Source: Acarospora socialis
Lineage: Eukaryota; Ascomycota; Lecanoromycetes; Acarosporales; Acarosporaceae
Length of the DNA: 64,000 nt
Direction: 5' to 3'
NCBI GenBank assembly: GCA_025617375.2
Contig: JAMYGW020000008.1
Coordinates: forward strand, 868,001-932,000
Both the position numbers and the translations under genes were made by a program. Of the stretch, positions 1 to 9,930 are shown in pieces. Each line of letters opens with the position of its first letter. Position 1 is the first letter of the stretch. The notes under the pieces were generated by a model that saw nothing but the letters and a program-made list of their open reading frames with translations, ran no database searches and was not told the origin of the DNA.

Positions 1-302
1 TTCTGTCAGACCTGTTTCACTTCCAAACCTTGTTCAAGGTTTGGTCAGCGCATCGGTGAGCTGCTCTTCAATCGCCACTGCGGACATCTCAGTTAAACTC
101 GATCTAGCGCAGATCCTAGGTCATAGTCTTTCAACGCTACCCGGAACGGTCCGCCAAACTACTTCCCTAGGCCTAACATCACGGGACTCTGTGCACAAAC
201 ATGGCAGGGGAGTGGTATGGAATCAACTCTTGTCAAGACCTCGAACTGTGAGCGCACTGCGAACTGCCTCTAAACTTCCGCGTCTTACTCATGCTTCTAT
301 AG

Positions 303-893
303 CTTCCGGGGGATTTCCTATGCGCAGATTTATGTCGGTTCCGACGAGCACTGCTGGACCCTGCCGGTGAATCTCTTGTGCCACGTATCGACTTACTTCA
401 AGGCAACTCTCCAAGGGGAATTCGTGGAAGCGAAGGAGAAGCGGGTTATGCTCAGTGACGAAGATCCATCCGCCTTCGATCTTTTCGTGCTGTGGCTTTA
501 TATGGGGCATTCCGTCAATCTCGAAAGCTGGACTCGCTTGCGATCAAAGCTTGGATTTTGGGCGACAGGCTCGGAGCTCCAAGTTTTTAGGATTGTACGA
601 TGACAACAATACTGCGCGAGCTTGAGAGCCAGAGCCCATGTTTATTAATAAACACGGACCCGATTCGCTACATCTATGGTAACACCTTGGTGGATTCGCC
701 TTTACGCAGATTGACTGCTGATATGATTGTTTATCTGTATGAGAGTATCAATCAACGAACTGAAGCGTGGAAATCTCTTATTTTTGAAGGAGGCGATCTA
801 ATGGTTGATCTGATGAATACGTTCAAGAATTGTTGGGAGCCCCGAAGATGGGCTCCTTGGCAGGGCATCGGAAAATACCACTTGATGAACTAG
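303..893 (+). pseudogene. Decayed BTB/POZ-domain protein, copy 1
   Basis: This is a degenerate copy of a fungal BTB/POZ-type gene. BTB proteins are protein-interaction modules, often Cullin-3 substrate adaptors. The readable body starts after a likely acceptor (CTATAG, ending at 302) and runs IYVGSDEHCWTLPVN, LLCHVSTYF, EKRVML and FDLFVLWLYMG, the usual BTB core. The frame changes near 515-530. The next segment (AIKAWILGDRLGAPSF) is then closed by TAG at 588-590. It continues in the same frame as DCTMTTILREL through GGDLMVDLMNTF to a stop at 891-893. The copy at 1389 matches along the whole length. One frameshift plus one stop make this a pseudogene. The upstream exon was not found. Confidence 0.75.
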
Positions 894-1388
894 GCGTATA
901 AAGGGACATCCAGCGAGAGGTGACGAGGCTCAAGCGGACCTCGCGCTCTCGCTCAAGCAGGTCATAGAGGACAATATTCCCTTGAGCTTCACAAGCTTAG
1001 CGTTCTGGTTGACGTCAGAAAATTTTTCAGCGTGGATGCAACACAATTCGATATTTTCTAGCTTACTATTCAGGAACTCTGTGTCCAAACCAATATTTTC
1101 ACCTCTTCCTCTTGCCCAACACACCCTCCACCTGCGACAGAATCACCACAACACTACATTCCATTGCTAACCACATCCTCCTCCCCGCGTCTTCCTTTGA
1201 CTCTCTAGGAAATGGCCAAATTCAATTTTTGATCCTAGGAATTTAGCCAACGCGTTCGTATGCTCGCTTGGTCCGCGTCAACAGAACTCTTCACCTTACC
1301 TGAGCAGTTGCTCGCCTTCCAGAACAACTTCTCAGACAACCTTGGATCCTCATCAACCAGTCTGTTTCCTACTAAGATCAGAATTATC
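894..1388. other. Intergenic, no gene seen
   Basis: This 495-bp spacer separates the two BTB copies. It holds only short overlapping frames with no recognisable protein signature. It probably contains the promoter of copy 2. Confidence 0.5.
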
Positions 1389-2159
1389 ATGGCAGAATCT
1401 TGGGACGGGCTTGAACTCGAAAAAAATTTAGAGCTGTAAGCATACCGGTACGCCTCACTGGCAATGCTCAACTAAGCTTTTCACAGTCTAAAGGACACGT
1501 CATGCGTCCAGGTCTACGTTGGATCAGGTGATGGCTGCTGGACGTTGCACTCGGGCCTTCTCTGCCACGTCTCGACCTTCTTTAAAGCTGCTTTAAGCGG
1601 AGGGTTCAAGGAAGCAGACGAAAAGCGCGTCACATTAAAGGAAGATGATCCTGCTGTCTTTCAGATCTTTGTGGCGTGGCTATACACCGGATAGATTAAA
1701 GGTTCGTTGAAGCTGGATGGCTACTTAGAAAAGGCCTGGATCTTTGGAGACAAGCTCGGATCGCCTGCTTTCCAGGACTGCACGATGATCATTCTGGTCA
1801 ATTCGCTCGGTATCTCACTCCGCAACCCAGGAAGGTTCGAGTACATATACAGGAACACCGCTGAGGGATCTCTCCTACGAGCGTTAGCCGCGGATACTGT
1901 CGTTCAGTATTACGGTACTATTATACACGATAGAGCAGAGTGGATGGCATTGTTTTCTCGCGGAGGCGACTTTGTGGTCGATGTGATGAAGGCGTTCCTC
2001 GCTTTGAGAGTTGGAGCTGGAAAATTTCCTATCCTTGTGCAGTCTAACTATCTCCTAAGTCAGCGCAAGAAGTCCTCTCAACAATCTCCGACAAGCGGGA
2101 AGGACACTCCTAAAGAGCAGGGTGGAAATAGAACTCTTGTCGATCTCTTCCAAGCTTGA
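1389..2159 (+). pseudogene. BTB/POZ-domain protein, copy 2, with internal TAG
   Basis: Paralogue of the copy at 303. The start at 1389 (MAESWDGLELEKN) is followed by a 51-bp intron at 1436-1486 (GTAAGC..CACAG). The BTB core follows: VQVYVGSGDGCWTLHS, LLCHVSTFFKAALSGGF, EKRVTL and FQIFVAWLYTG. An in-frame TAG lies at 1692-1694. The same frame continues past it with the paralogous segment KAWIFGDKLGSPAFQDCTM and the C-terminal GGDFVVDVMKAF. Only one lesion is seen, so this copy is better preserved than copy 1. It may be a recent pseudogene, or it may depend on read-through or an undetected splice. The tail after about 2010 has no counterpart in copy 1. Confidence 0.75.
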
Positions 2160-2610
2160 GCGCGTGGCCAAAGGTTGGCGATCGTGGAGGAACCATAATC
2201 GATATCGACGCATCCCTTCTCTCCCTCGTACAGTGCCCAGAGAGCACTTTAGGCCATCGGTCCTGGCCACTGTGCGTACAATCCATAGTGCGCAGCTGAT
2301 AGATCCATAAAGTCAACTCTTGACGTGCTTCTACCAAACAATTTACTGAGACTAAGATCTGGCTGCGTGACCGCTTGGGTTGCTGTTCCTCCTACGCTCT
2401 TGACCCGGCGGAACATCTAGCTCTACCTACACGTCCCAAGGATATCACAGAGGGCAAAACCATACGCTTGTCGTCAGATTCTCATTTATACTAGATCAGG
2501 GACCCCTGAAGTGTCCAAAGTGTCACACAGTCCAATGACACATCTCGAAAACCTCCCCGTCTCTCCCTCCCCTCCCTCCCCCCCCTTTTCTCTCTCCCCC
2601 TCCACTCTCA
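2160..2610. other. Intergenic, no gene seen
   Basis: This 451-bp stretch lies between the second BTB copy and the stop of the peptidase gene on the minus strand. Its right part is a pyrimidine-rich run. Nothing coding is recognised. Confidence 0.5.
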
Positions 2611-2632
2611 CTACCGCTCCCTCCCCCCTACC
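2553..2632. repeat. C/T-rich low-complexity tract
   Basis: About 80 bp are almost purely C and T on the plus strand. The tract overlaps the last codons of the minus-strand peptidase gene and extends into its 3' flank, so on the gene's sense strand it is a G/A-rich run. Confidence 0.7.
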
Positions 2633-3487
2633 AACGCCCTAATCAACTCCACAACGACCTTCCTCCCCCTCACCAAATCATCCCCCTCCGTACCCCCCGG
2701 CACATGCAAAAACACCACCGGCCTCTCCCCCTCCGGATCCCTCTTCCAAAATTGCAACATCGACGTATAATACGTGAAATCGCACAGATACCTCCCCGCG
2801 TCTTCGGAGACCTGCACGTCGATACCCTACATCCCATTCGAATACACATCAGCCACTACCTCACCCTCTCCACCACCGTCCCCCGTCGTCGCATAACGTA
2901 ACATCCCCCGCAAGAAACAGAGCAAGGCGAAGCACGAACGAACCTCACACCCGTCCCTCCACGCCTCCACCACCTCCCCGCCCAGCACCGTACTCCCCAA
3001 CACCTCCGGCCCCCTCTCCCGCTCCTCTTCTCCTTCCAGATCCGCCGTCCCCCCAACCGGCACCCGTCCCTGCACGTCCTTGAGCACATATCCATCTCTT
3101 CTTCCCCACCGCTCGACCGCATAATACCCCCGGCCCGCCGCCATGCCGATATGCAGGACGAAGTCGACGCCGGCGTAGGTGGAGCGCAGGAGGTGGGGCA
3201 TCGAGGTTGTGGTGCTGGCGTAGGAGACGGGGAGCGGGGTTGGGTGCGGGATGATTTGGACGCGTGGGTGCGATTTGGTGGGGGGCAGGGAGGCGGGGAG
3301 GGAGGTGGCGAGCAGGTAGGAGGGGTTGAGGGTGTGGGTGCGGAAGGGCTGTAGGTGAGCGGTTTAATTTGGAGTCAAGTTGAAGGTGGGGCGAGGGGAG
3401 CGGGGAACGTACGCCGAAGCCGGTGACGAGGATCGTGAGGTCCTTGTCTGTGGGCGGAGAGGTGGGTGGGGGGCCGTGGGAGCCCAT
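2611..3487 (-). CDS. Pyroglutamyl-peptidase I (peptidase C15) family, possibly interrupted
   Basis: Cysteine peptidase of the C15 family, which removes N-terminal pyroglutamate from peptides in the cytosol. Exon 1 is 3413-3487 (start MGSHGPPP). A 64-bp intron lies at 3349-3412 (GTACGT..TACAG). Splicing restores the family signature TGFGPFRTHTLNPSYLLAT. Further family segments are HIGMAAGRGYYAVE, SEDAGRYLCDFTYY (catalytic Cys) and VVFLHVPGG (catalytic His). A TAG at 2827-2829 lies in frame between the two halves, and the same frame continues as GIDVQVSEDAG. Either this is a nonsense codon, or a 48-bp intron at 2812-2859 (GTAGTG..GTGCAG, phase 0) removes it and gives about 254 residues. The donor is weak and the removed residues look conserved, so I cannot choose. 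Confidence 0.7.
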
Positions 3488-4552
3488 TTTTGAGTTCGAT
3501 GTTTTGGATGCTCGTGTCGTGAGGAGGAAGGAGTTTGAGAAATACGGCTTTGGTAAGGGTACGGCTTAAAGGGGGGAGTTTATCGTGCGTTGTTGAAAGG
3601 AAATGATTAACAGTTGGTTGTCGGTGGAGGGGTAACGTGAAGAGGGGACTACTCCGGATGCTTCATTTCGGGCTGTTTCATCCCGAGAGTGGAGTTAGAC
3701 TACTTGTTTTTGAACATGAGTTTTAATGTCACACTTTGACTGTTATAAGGTAGTAGGGGAAATATGGTTGTCTGGAAATAGAACACTAATCAGATCTCAT
3801 CGGGAAGTGTGTTGTGGAGAAGATTGGCGAGTCGAATGTAGATCTGTTTGCGGACCTGTTTAACAGGACTACGTATCTTGCGACACACATCACAATGTCT
3901 GTGCAAGAGGATTGTTCTGAGAGCCATAGGTTGCAGGAATTTTCTTTGCCGATGGGAAAGATCCGAACGGAATCATAAAGGTGATGTGTCCAGCTTTTAT
4001 GGACAGATATGCTCGACACTGGGGCCAAAGAGAGTCATCGCAGACTCACAAACTCCGGAAATGCAGCGGTCAAATCAGCCGCCCGAGTAGAAGAGATATC
4101 AACGTCTATTTGCTATGGTGGAAGTAGATCTTGAAAGCAACAGATGTTATTATAGAGGGACTATTACGCCGACATTGCGATCTCCATACCACGGTATCGA
4201 CAGCCACTGCGGCCATCTCTAACCTCGCAAAATGGAGTGCTCATCACTACCGCATGCAATCGTATAGAGGAACAGTGTGTTCGACGGGACACTATCCGCT
4301 GGGAAGAGTGCCTTTGTGATCTTATATTGCTGTTAATAATGCACGTTTCAGCCCGGTTGGCTTGCCATGGCGACGTGGGAACCCAGCTTGAGCAGTGCAG
4401 TATTTGTAGGGCGTGGGCGCCCTCCTCGTAATGAAGTCTGGTTTCTTTCTCTGAGAATCTATCCGTAGACAGGTCGCGACCTGCGCGGTTCTTGATAGTT
4501 CGCTGGTAGATATTTGCTCGCTGTTGTGACTGCATTCTCGCGGTCAACCCTG
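3488..4552. other. Intergenic, no gene seen
   Basis: This 1.07-kb spacer lies between two genes transcribed away from each other. It should hold both promoters. The open frames are short, overlap on both strands and show no family signature. Confidence 0.5.
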
Positions 4553-5110
4553 ATGATCCTCATACCCTTACTGCTCTTCCTTTCAAAGACTCTGCTGGCT
4601 GTCAGCGCCGCTCCCTGGGGTAACGGATCCAGTCACGGTAACTGCCCTCCGGTGTATCCTTCGCTCCTAATTCCCATTAGCACTACCTTCGTCAGGGAAC
4701 CTTCCTACAACACATCCCGTTTCAGCGTCTACCATAATGCAACAAGTGCTGTCCGTGGCGATCTCTTGGTCCAATTCTCCATTCCCAACAACTCTAACGG
4801 CTGCCAGCTGGAGTTCGGTTTTCCGGGAGGCTTCAGGAACCTTGCCAACGGCGGTGACAGCAATCAGCTGGACATCTGGACAACGGATAGAGCAATCCAA
4901 CCAGATCATGATTGGTCAAACGCTCCGGGTAGATCCGTGCTGTTTGGCAATGCGGTGCTGAGCAATGGGACTTCGAGTGCCATAATCAACGCGTGTGAAA
5001 GCAGGCCTATATTGAACTTCAGGATTTGCATGGCGGGCCATGCCGATGTGGAGAATGTGTCATTCTTTCAAACGAACCAACGTGGAATAAAGGTGACTCG
5101 GAGTTGCTAG
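4553..5110 (+). CDS. Small secreted protein, But2 C-terminal-domain-like
   Basis: Intronless gene of 185 codons plus stop. I chose the ATG at 4553 because it opens a clear signal peptide (MILIPLLLFLSKTLLAVSAAP). The mature part has the look of the fungal But2 C-terminal domain: a beta-rich fold with VQFSIPNNSNGCQLEFGFP, then GDSNQLDIWTT and a terminal Cys. Five cysteines and several N-x-S/T sites fit a secreted glycoprotein. The biochemical role of this family is not known. A frame extends upstream to 4514 but only through a TTG codon. The call rests on overall pattern, not on a decisive motif. Confidence 0.65.
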   Translation: MILIPLLLFLSKTLLAVSAAPWGNGSSHGNCPPVYPSLLIPISTTFVREPSYNTSRFSVYHNATSAVRGDLLVQFSIPNNSNGCQLEFGFPGGFRNLANGGDSNQLDIWTTDRAIQPDHDWSNAPGRSVLFGNAVLSNGTSSAIINACESRPILNFRICMAGHADVENVSFFQTNQRGIKVTRSC

Positions 5111-7860
5111 ATGAACAATAAGCGTAAGAGCTTAAGGCAGCGGCACACTGTTGCTTGTGAGGGAGGAGAATCATAGGATTCCTTCTGCGTCTGTCATGCC
5201 TTGTCAGAAGTACCCGCGTGGTCTGTGCAAAACAGGAGTAGCTGGAGCGTATACGCTGATACCAGTAGCATATACCGGAGGTAGGTTACCATGCTCAGCT
5301 GAGACAAGGCCAGTCGATAACAAGACACGACCAAATAGCTCATTGCTGCCTTTCAGGCCCGGCTGCCGAACGGGGAGTAAGGAGCGTAACATATAGACAG
5401 AATAGGTAAAGTACCCCGCGCAAAGCTGCACGGGTGAGAGCAGCAAAAGCCGGATGTATGGACCTCCAGAGATAGCTGTCATATGAAAGAAAGCCATAAT
5501 AGAGGTTGCGAGAGTAGATCCTTCTGCTCTCGTGCGAGCGTTAGACGATCATCAAGGGCATTATCCTCAGGTCGGCCAAGACCGCTTGATCAGCGCACTC
5601 TGGCGGGGTAAGCCCCTTGCTGAGAAATCGATTCTTGGAGAAAATCATATAGAGTACTGTTCTGTATCGTCTTGAAGCTTGAGTTGACCCTGTTTGTGAA
5701 ACTGAAACGGTGAACTGTTGAGAGCGGGACTGAGACCAAGCCCGCCCACTAGTAACGCGTGGCTACCCAAAACGCGCTATATTGGGAGGGTTATTCTCAA
5801 AAGCAATAAGCCTGTCCGATGATCGACTGTCTCGGTCCAGAGTTGCAGCTGCAAGTATTCAAGCCTTTGCTATGCAAAGTGGCCCCACGAAGGCCTCCAT
5901 GATTTGTCCAACCAAAAGTGGAACGTATCTGAACGCCTCAGTACTGGCCTCACTTTGATAAAGTTAGTTCCGGATTTATCTTATAGCTTCGGCCCACACA
6001 AGGGCTTGTCGTCTCCTCCGGTAAGTAGGTGCAGGAGAAGAGGGAGAAATCATCAGTAGTCGACCACGTTGGCCGCCCTCGATTGCTTCCTGTGCCGTAG
6101 CCGTACCGAGTGGGATGGTTCGACAAGTCCCTAAATTCTCCTACTGGCCGAAGCAAGCCTCTCGCCGGATGATCGCCTCGCTGTGCAACAGAACTGCATT
6201 GACCATCTTGCCAATAGTATCCGTAAAGAGGGAGTTGCAGAAGGATCAGGCGCGAAGTGGGGAAAGACCTGATCTATCAGAGCGTGTCCTCTACCGACAA
6301 AGAAGCGCGAGACTGACGCGTGCCTAATCCCGGACGCGCCAGCTGCTGCAAGTGCATGCAGCTCCACCCCCACCATCATGGAACCTTGAGAGTAGAGTAC
6401 AGGCAGGCCACTGTTCGTCACTAATCTTGTGACGAGTACAAGTGCAAATCGTCGACTTTCATGCTGCATTGGAAGACGATATAGTGTTTAGATGCAAGTA
6501 CTGCCAATTCCTGACAAGTCGTGTTTTCCGACTTGTGAGATCTGGAGTTGCACGAATCGTCAGTAGCTTCATCACGTGGCCCAGTTAGAGCAAGATGGCG
6601 CGTACCTAAGGTACTCAAGTGCCCACCTAAGTATTCGTAGATAGTTGGAGACAAAAGGCATTTCGCAGGACACCTTCAATGCACCAGTCCCAAAATCCAT
6701 ATCGGAGTTAAAGGGGTATCAGTCCACCTGACCGTTCACGCAAGAAGCCATTCAATGCAGATCTCAATTGCACCTGTCTGCCTCTCAACGCGTGGTCGTT
6801 GAAGGTACATGTACAGTAGGTACCTTATTGACCTGCCCGCCTTTGCATCGCGTCGGGGCACACCCGCACTCTGCTTCGTACCCGCGCGAAGGCTTTCCTT
6901 CCTTCACACCACCTTAGGGTCTGGCCTAGTTAACTTCCCAAGACCACTTTAGACACTTCTCGCTCGTCCACTCGGTCCATTCGACACCCTGTCCCAGCAC
7001 TTCACATCCCCATCTTTGTGCGCACAGCTGCTTTAGCATTCTTTCGCTTCTTTCCGACGTCCGCACAGTTGACACCTGAGGCTATCGATCTTTGGACTCC
7101 CTTCTCTTGCAGACGACTGCTTACAATCAAGCCAACCAGCCGCTCTTTATCGTTCGTCTTCGCCCTTTTGCCTACAGCTCGCCAGCACGCTTTCTTAATA
7201 TCGTCCAGCTGCCTCGGCCTTCTTACAAGTGCTTGACTACCCTGGGAGGATCTCGGTGCTGCTCCCAAGGACTCCAGAGTGGGAAGAAGATGCTTTGACG
7301 GCAAAGTTGGATACAAAAACAAAAGTCCAGTCTCACGGACTGGAGCATTCTACGATACCTCAAATTCAGCACATCTCTGCTTGACAGTGCCTCGAATCTT
7401 TGCAACTCGCTATCATAAGACTGCTTTCCCAGCGTAGGGTATCGAGAGTCGATCAATTCTCAGGAGGAATTACGCCGACCCGGCCTTGCATCTCCAGCCT
7501 CGAACTTCTGAAGGTCGATCTCGTGTGTATACTGCCGGGTGTTTGCGCGATTCTGTACCATATGCTCGTTCTCTTCGGTTGAGGAGACCTTTCTGAGGTT
7601 GCCTTTGTTAACTGCGTCACATGCGCACCTCGAGGGCAGGCTTAATCTCGTTGCCTTGTACCAGCCACGAGGAAGTTGAGCGAATGCGGGATTCGCAGCA
7701 TTTTGCATCAATTGCCATCTAATCCTTGGACGTTGAGTATCTTACACGTGGAGGATAAGGTGTGCTGAAGGGCAATCGCGTTACACGCCAATAATCGTTC
7801 CACTATCCACGTGCGGACGTGTCGAGGTTGAAGCCCCACGAAACGAGCAGGTCATTCACT
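5111..7860. other. Long stretch without recognisable genes; right part probably promoter/5' leader
   Basis: There are 2.75 kb without a protein I can name. All frames are short (112 codons or less) and lack signal peptides, conserved motifs or credible splice patterns. From about 6840 the plus strand becomes rich in C/T runs, as is common in promoters and long 5' leaders of filamentous fungi. That part probably belongs to the gene starting at 7861. Short palindromes occur at 6805-6814 (GTACATGTAC) and 6818-6825 (AGGTACCT). Confidence 0.5.
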
Positions 7861-9930
7861 ATGCCGCCTGTACGCCCCCAACTTTCCATCACCCTCCCTC
7901 GAAACTTCACCTTCCATTACACCGACGGCCAACCTCCACAGACTCCAGAGAGAGAAAAACCCCAGGTCCGACAACCTCCCCCTCCAATATATCGACTACG
8001 GCGTCGGCCGCGACAGGATCTCGGACATTTTGGTCCGCAGGGCTCTTTGTTTTCAGACATTCAGTCGCATGACACTCCAGTACCAACAATCGAAGCTCCA
8101 GAACCAATTCACAACACTCGACCTCTGTTACATCAACGTGCTTCGGAACCAGCCGAAGGTTATCTTGCTCCGGCTTCAAACTACCATCAAATGGCTTCAC
8201 CACATACACCAACAACGCCGACGGCGCAACTCACCTCACTTTATGGACATGGCGCCAGCACTCCCGGGTGGAGAGACAAAGCTAAACCTTATGCAGGTGA
8301 AGGACTAAACCGCCCTGTTTCATCTTGTTCTAACTTGTCAGATTCATCTGAGTCTTCAGGTGGCACATGGAGGTCATTTCCTTCACTTGGTGGAAGCTGC
8401 ACGACACCAGAGAGTGAAGCTCCAGAGCCTTTCAGTTCGCCGTCGACAATGAAAGGCAAGGCGAAGCTCACCTCTGCACTAGGCGCAGGTGGACTGCTTT
8501 TCAATGGGGAAGAGCTACAGAGTAAGGCTTTGGGAAAACATAAGAAAGTTCTATGGACCGAGAAGATGGACAATCATCTCTGGGCAACGTATCTGATCTA
8601 CCTTCAAGACCCTACCGTCACTCCATTCAAGACGCTTCCAGGAACTGCGCCACCTATAGGTGTCTGTTATCGAGTCGCTCGAGAAGCTAAGCGGACTTGG
8701 CGTATGAAAAATCATTCCCTTGATACGATCTTTGAGACCGGAAAGACGGGCAATCAATATGAGGAGCACATGGCAGGGAAATCGAGCGGACAAAACGAAA
8801 CAGATGGCCAAAACAACTCCCCCGATACCATCACAGCGAGTAGAAGTGGCAGTAACACACCTACTGTTCCAACATCCAAACCGTCCCAGTGGCCTCAGTC
8901 TGCGAAAGCAACCCGTCGTAGACTTATCGATCTCTGCAAGACGAAGCCATCCATTGCGCCACACTATCAACGGCTGATGCGAAGCCCATCTCCGGTTGAG
9001 TCTCATACTTCAAGCTCGCGGTCAGGACACCAACGTTTCTCAACTCCTTTCAATCGTCGAAACAATGCGGCTCTCTTCTCAACTCGCGAGATCGCACTCT
9101 CGCTCACTACAAGCACCTCAGACACTATGCAACCGAACGGTGCCTTAGCGCAACTAGCAAGAGGGAATTCGAGTTCAACGGAGGAGCACCGCAGCGAGGA
9201 GTGGTTCAACACTCCAGTGAATTCTACTTCAGAGTCAGATATGAGCAGCTCTCAGGAAGGTCTTGGCATTGATGGCCTTGACCAGGGGCCAGGATTGCCG
9301 CGCCTAGGATCTCCGTTTGGCCATCATACTTGGGGTCCCAGTCGCTCGCGTGCTCACTTTCGGCCCTCCACTCCACGAACTCAATCGGACAACTTTGCCA
9401 CACAAGGACCGACGTTAAGATCACCCCTTCAGCTCCAGCAGCCTTTACCTCTCCCACCTGCTCTGAAGCGTCGTGCTCAGCACCTGTTAGAAGACGAACT
9501 CAGCCCAGGAGGCACGGATATGGGTCGTAATACGTTGGAGGACATGTTCGGAGCACCTGCAGAGCCCAGCCACCGTCGAGTTCGAAGCCGTGGCTTCAGT
9601 CTCGGAGATGTTATGGATGGTGGTCGTTTGGCGAGCATGTTCACGCCGCCTACACTGTACGATCAAATGACTAGCTCCGAATTTGCGGAGACGGCGACGT
9701 TCGGAAGTGACATCCCGCCTATCGCTCCTCCTTTGATCAACCGTCTAGGCTCGCCCTTTTCGTTTGCTGAATCGAACAACAATACTGCTGGCTTCTCCAG
9801 ACACGGGCATACGTCTTCCAACACGTTCCCAAGATCGTCATCTTACGGCTTTAACTTCGCTTCCTCCATCGATGAGCGACTCAGCGAGCTCAACGAAGAC
9901 GAAGCGAGCCGAAAGCGGACCAGGGAATAA
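7861..9930 (+). CDS. Conserved fungal protein with a W-x-x-x-MDNHLW motif region, function unknown
   Basis: Intronless, 689 residues from the first ATG (MPPVRPQ). An upstream in-frame GTG at 7819 was not used. Most of the protein is Ser/Pro/Thr-rich and probably disordered. One compact block at residues about 228-284 stands out: VLWTEKMDNHLWATYLIYLQ, then DPTVTPFKTLPGTAPP and VCYRVAREAKRTW. A second ordered-looking segment near residue 360 has RRRLIDLCKTKPSIAPHYQR. These blocks look conserved among filamentous ascomycetes, but I cannot assign a domain name. Tryptophan spacing and basic residues would suit a Myb/SANT-like or other DNA-binding fold, which is a guess. The C-terminus ends in charged residues. 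A nuclear regulatory role is possible but unproven. Confidence 0.8.
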   Translation: MPPVRPQLSITLPRNFTFHYTDGQPPQTPEREKPQVRQPPPPIYRLRRRPRQDLGHFGPQGSLFSDIQSHDTPVPTIEAPEPIHNTRPLLHQRASEPAEGYLAPASNYHQMASPHTPTTPTAQLTSLYGHGASTPGWRDKAKPYAGEGLNRPVSSCSNLSDSSESSGGTWRSFPSLGGSCTTPESEAPEPFSSPSTMKGKAKLTSALGAGGLLFNGEELQSKALGKHKKVLWTEKMDNHLWATYLIYLQDPTVTPFKTLPGTAPPIGVCYRVAREAKRTWRMKNHSLDTIFETGKTGNQYEEHMAGKSSGQNETDGQNNSPDTITASRSGSNTPTVPTSKPSQWPQSAKATRRRLIDLCKTKPSIAPHYQRLMRSPSPVESHTSSSRSGHQRFSTPFNRRNNAALFSTREIALSLTTSTSDTMQPNGALAQLARGNSSSTEEHRSEEWFNTPVNSTSESDMSSSQEGLGIDGLDQGPGLPRLGSPFGHHTWGPSRSRAHFRPSTPRTQSDNFATQGPTLRSPLQLQQPLPLPPALKRRAQHLLEDELSPGGTDMGRNTLEDMFGAPAEPSHRRVRSRGFSLGDVMDGGRLASMFTPPTLYDQMTSSEFAETATFGSDIPPIAPPLINRLGSPFSFAESNNNTAGFSRHGHTSSNTFPRSSSYGFNFASSIDERLSELNEDEASRKRTRE

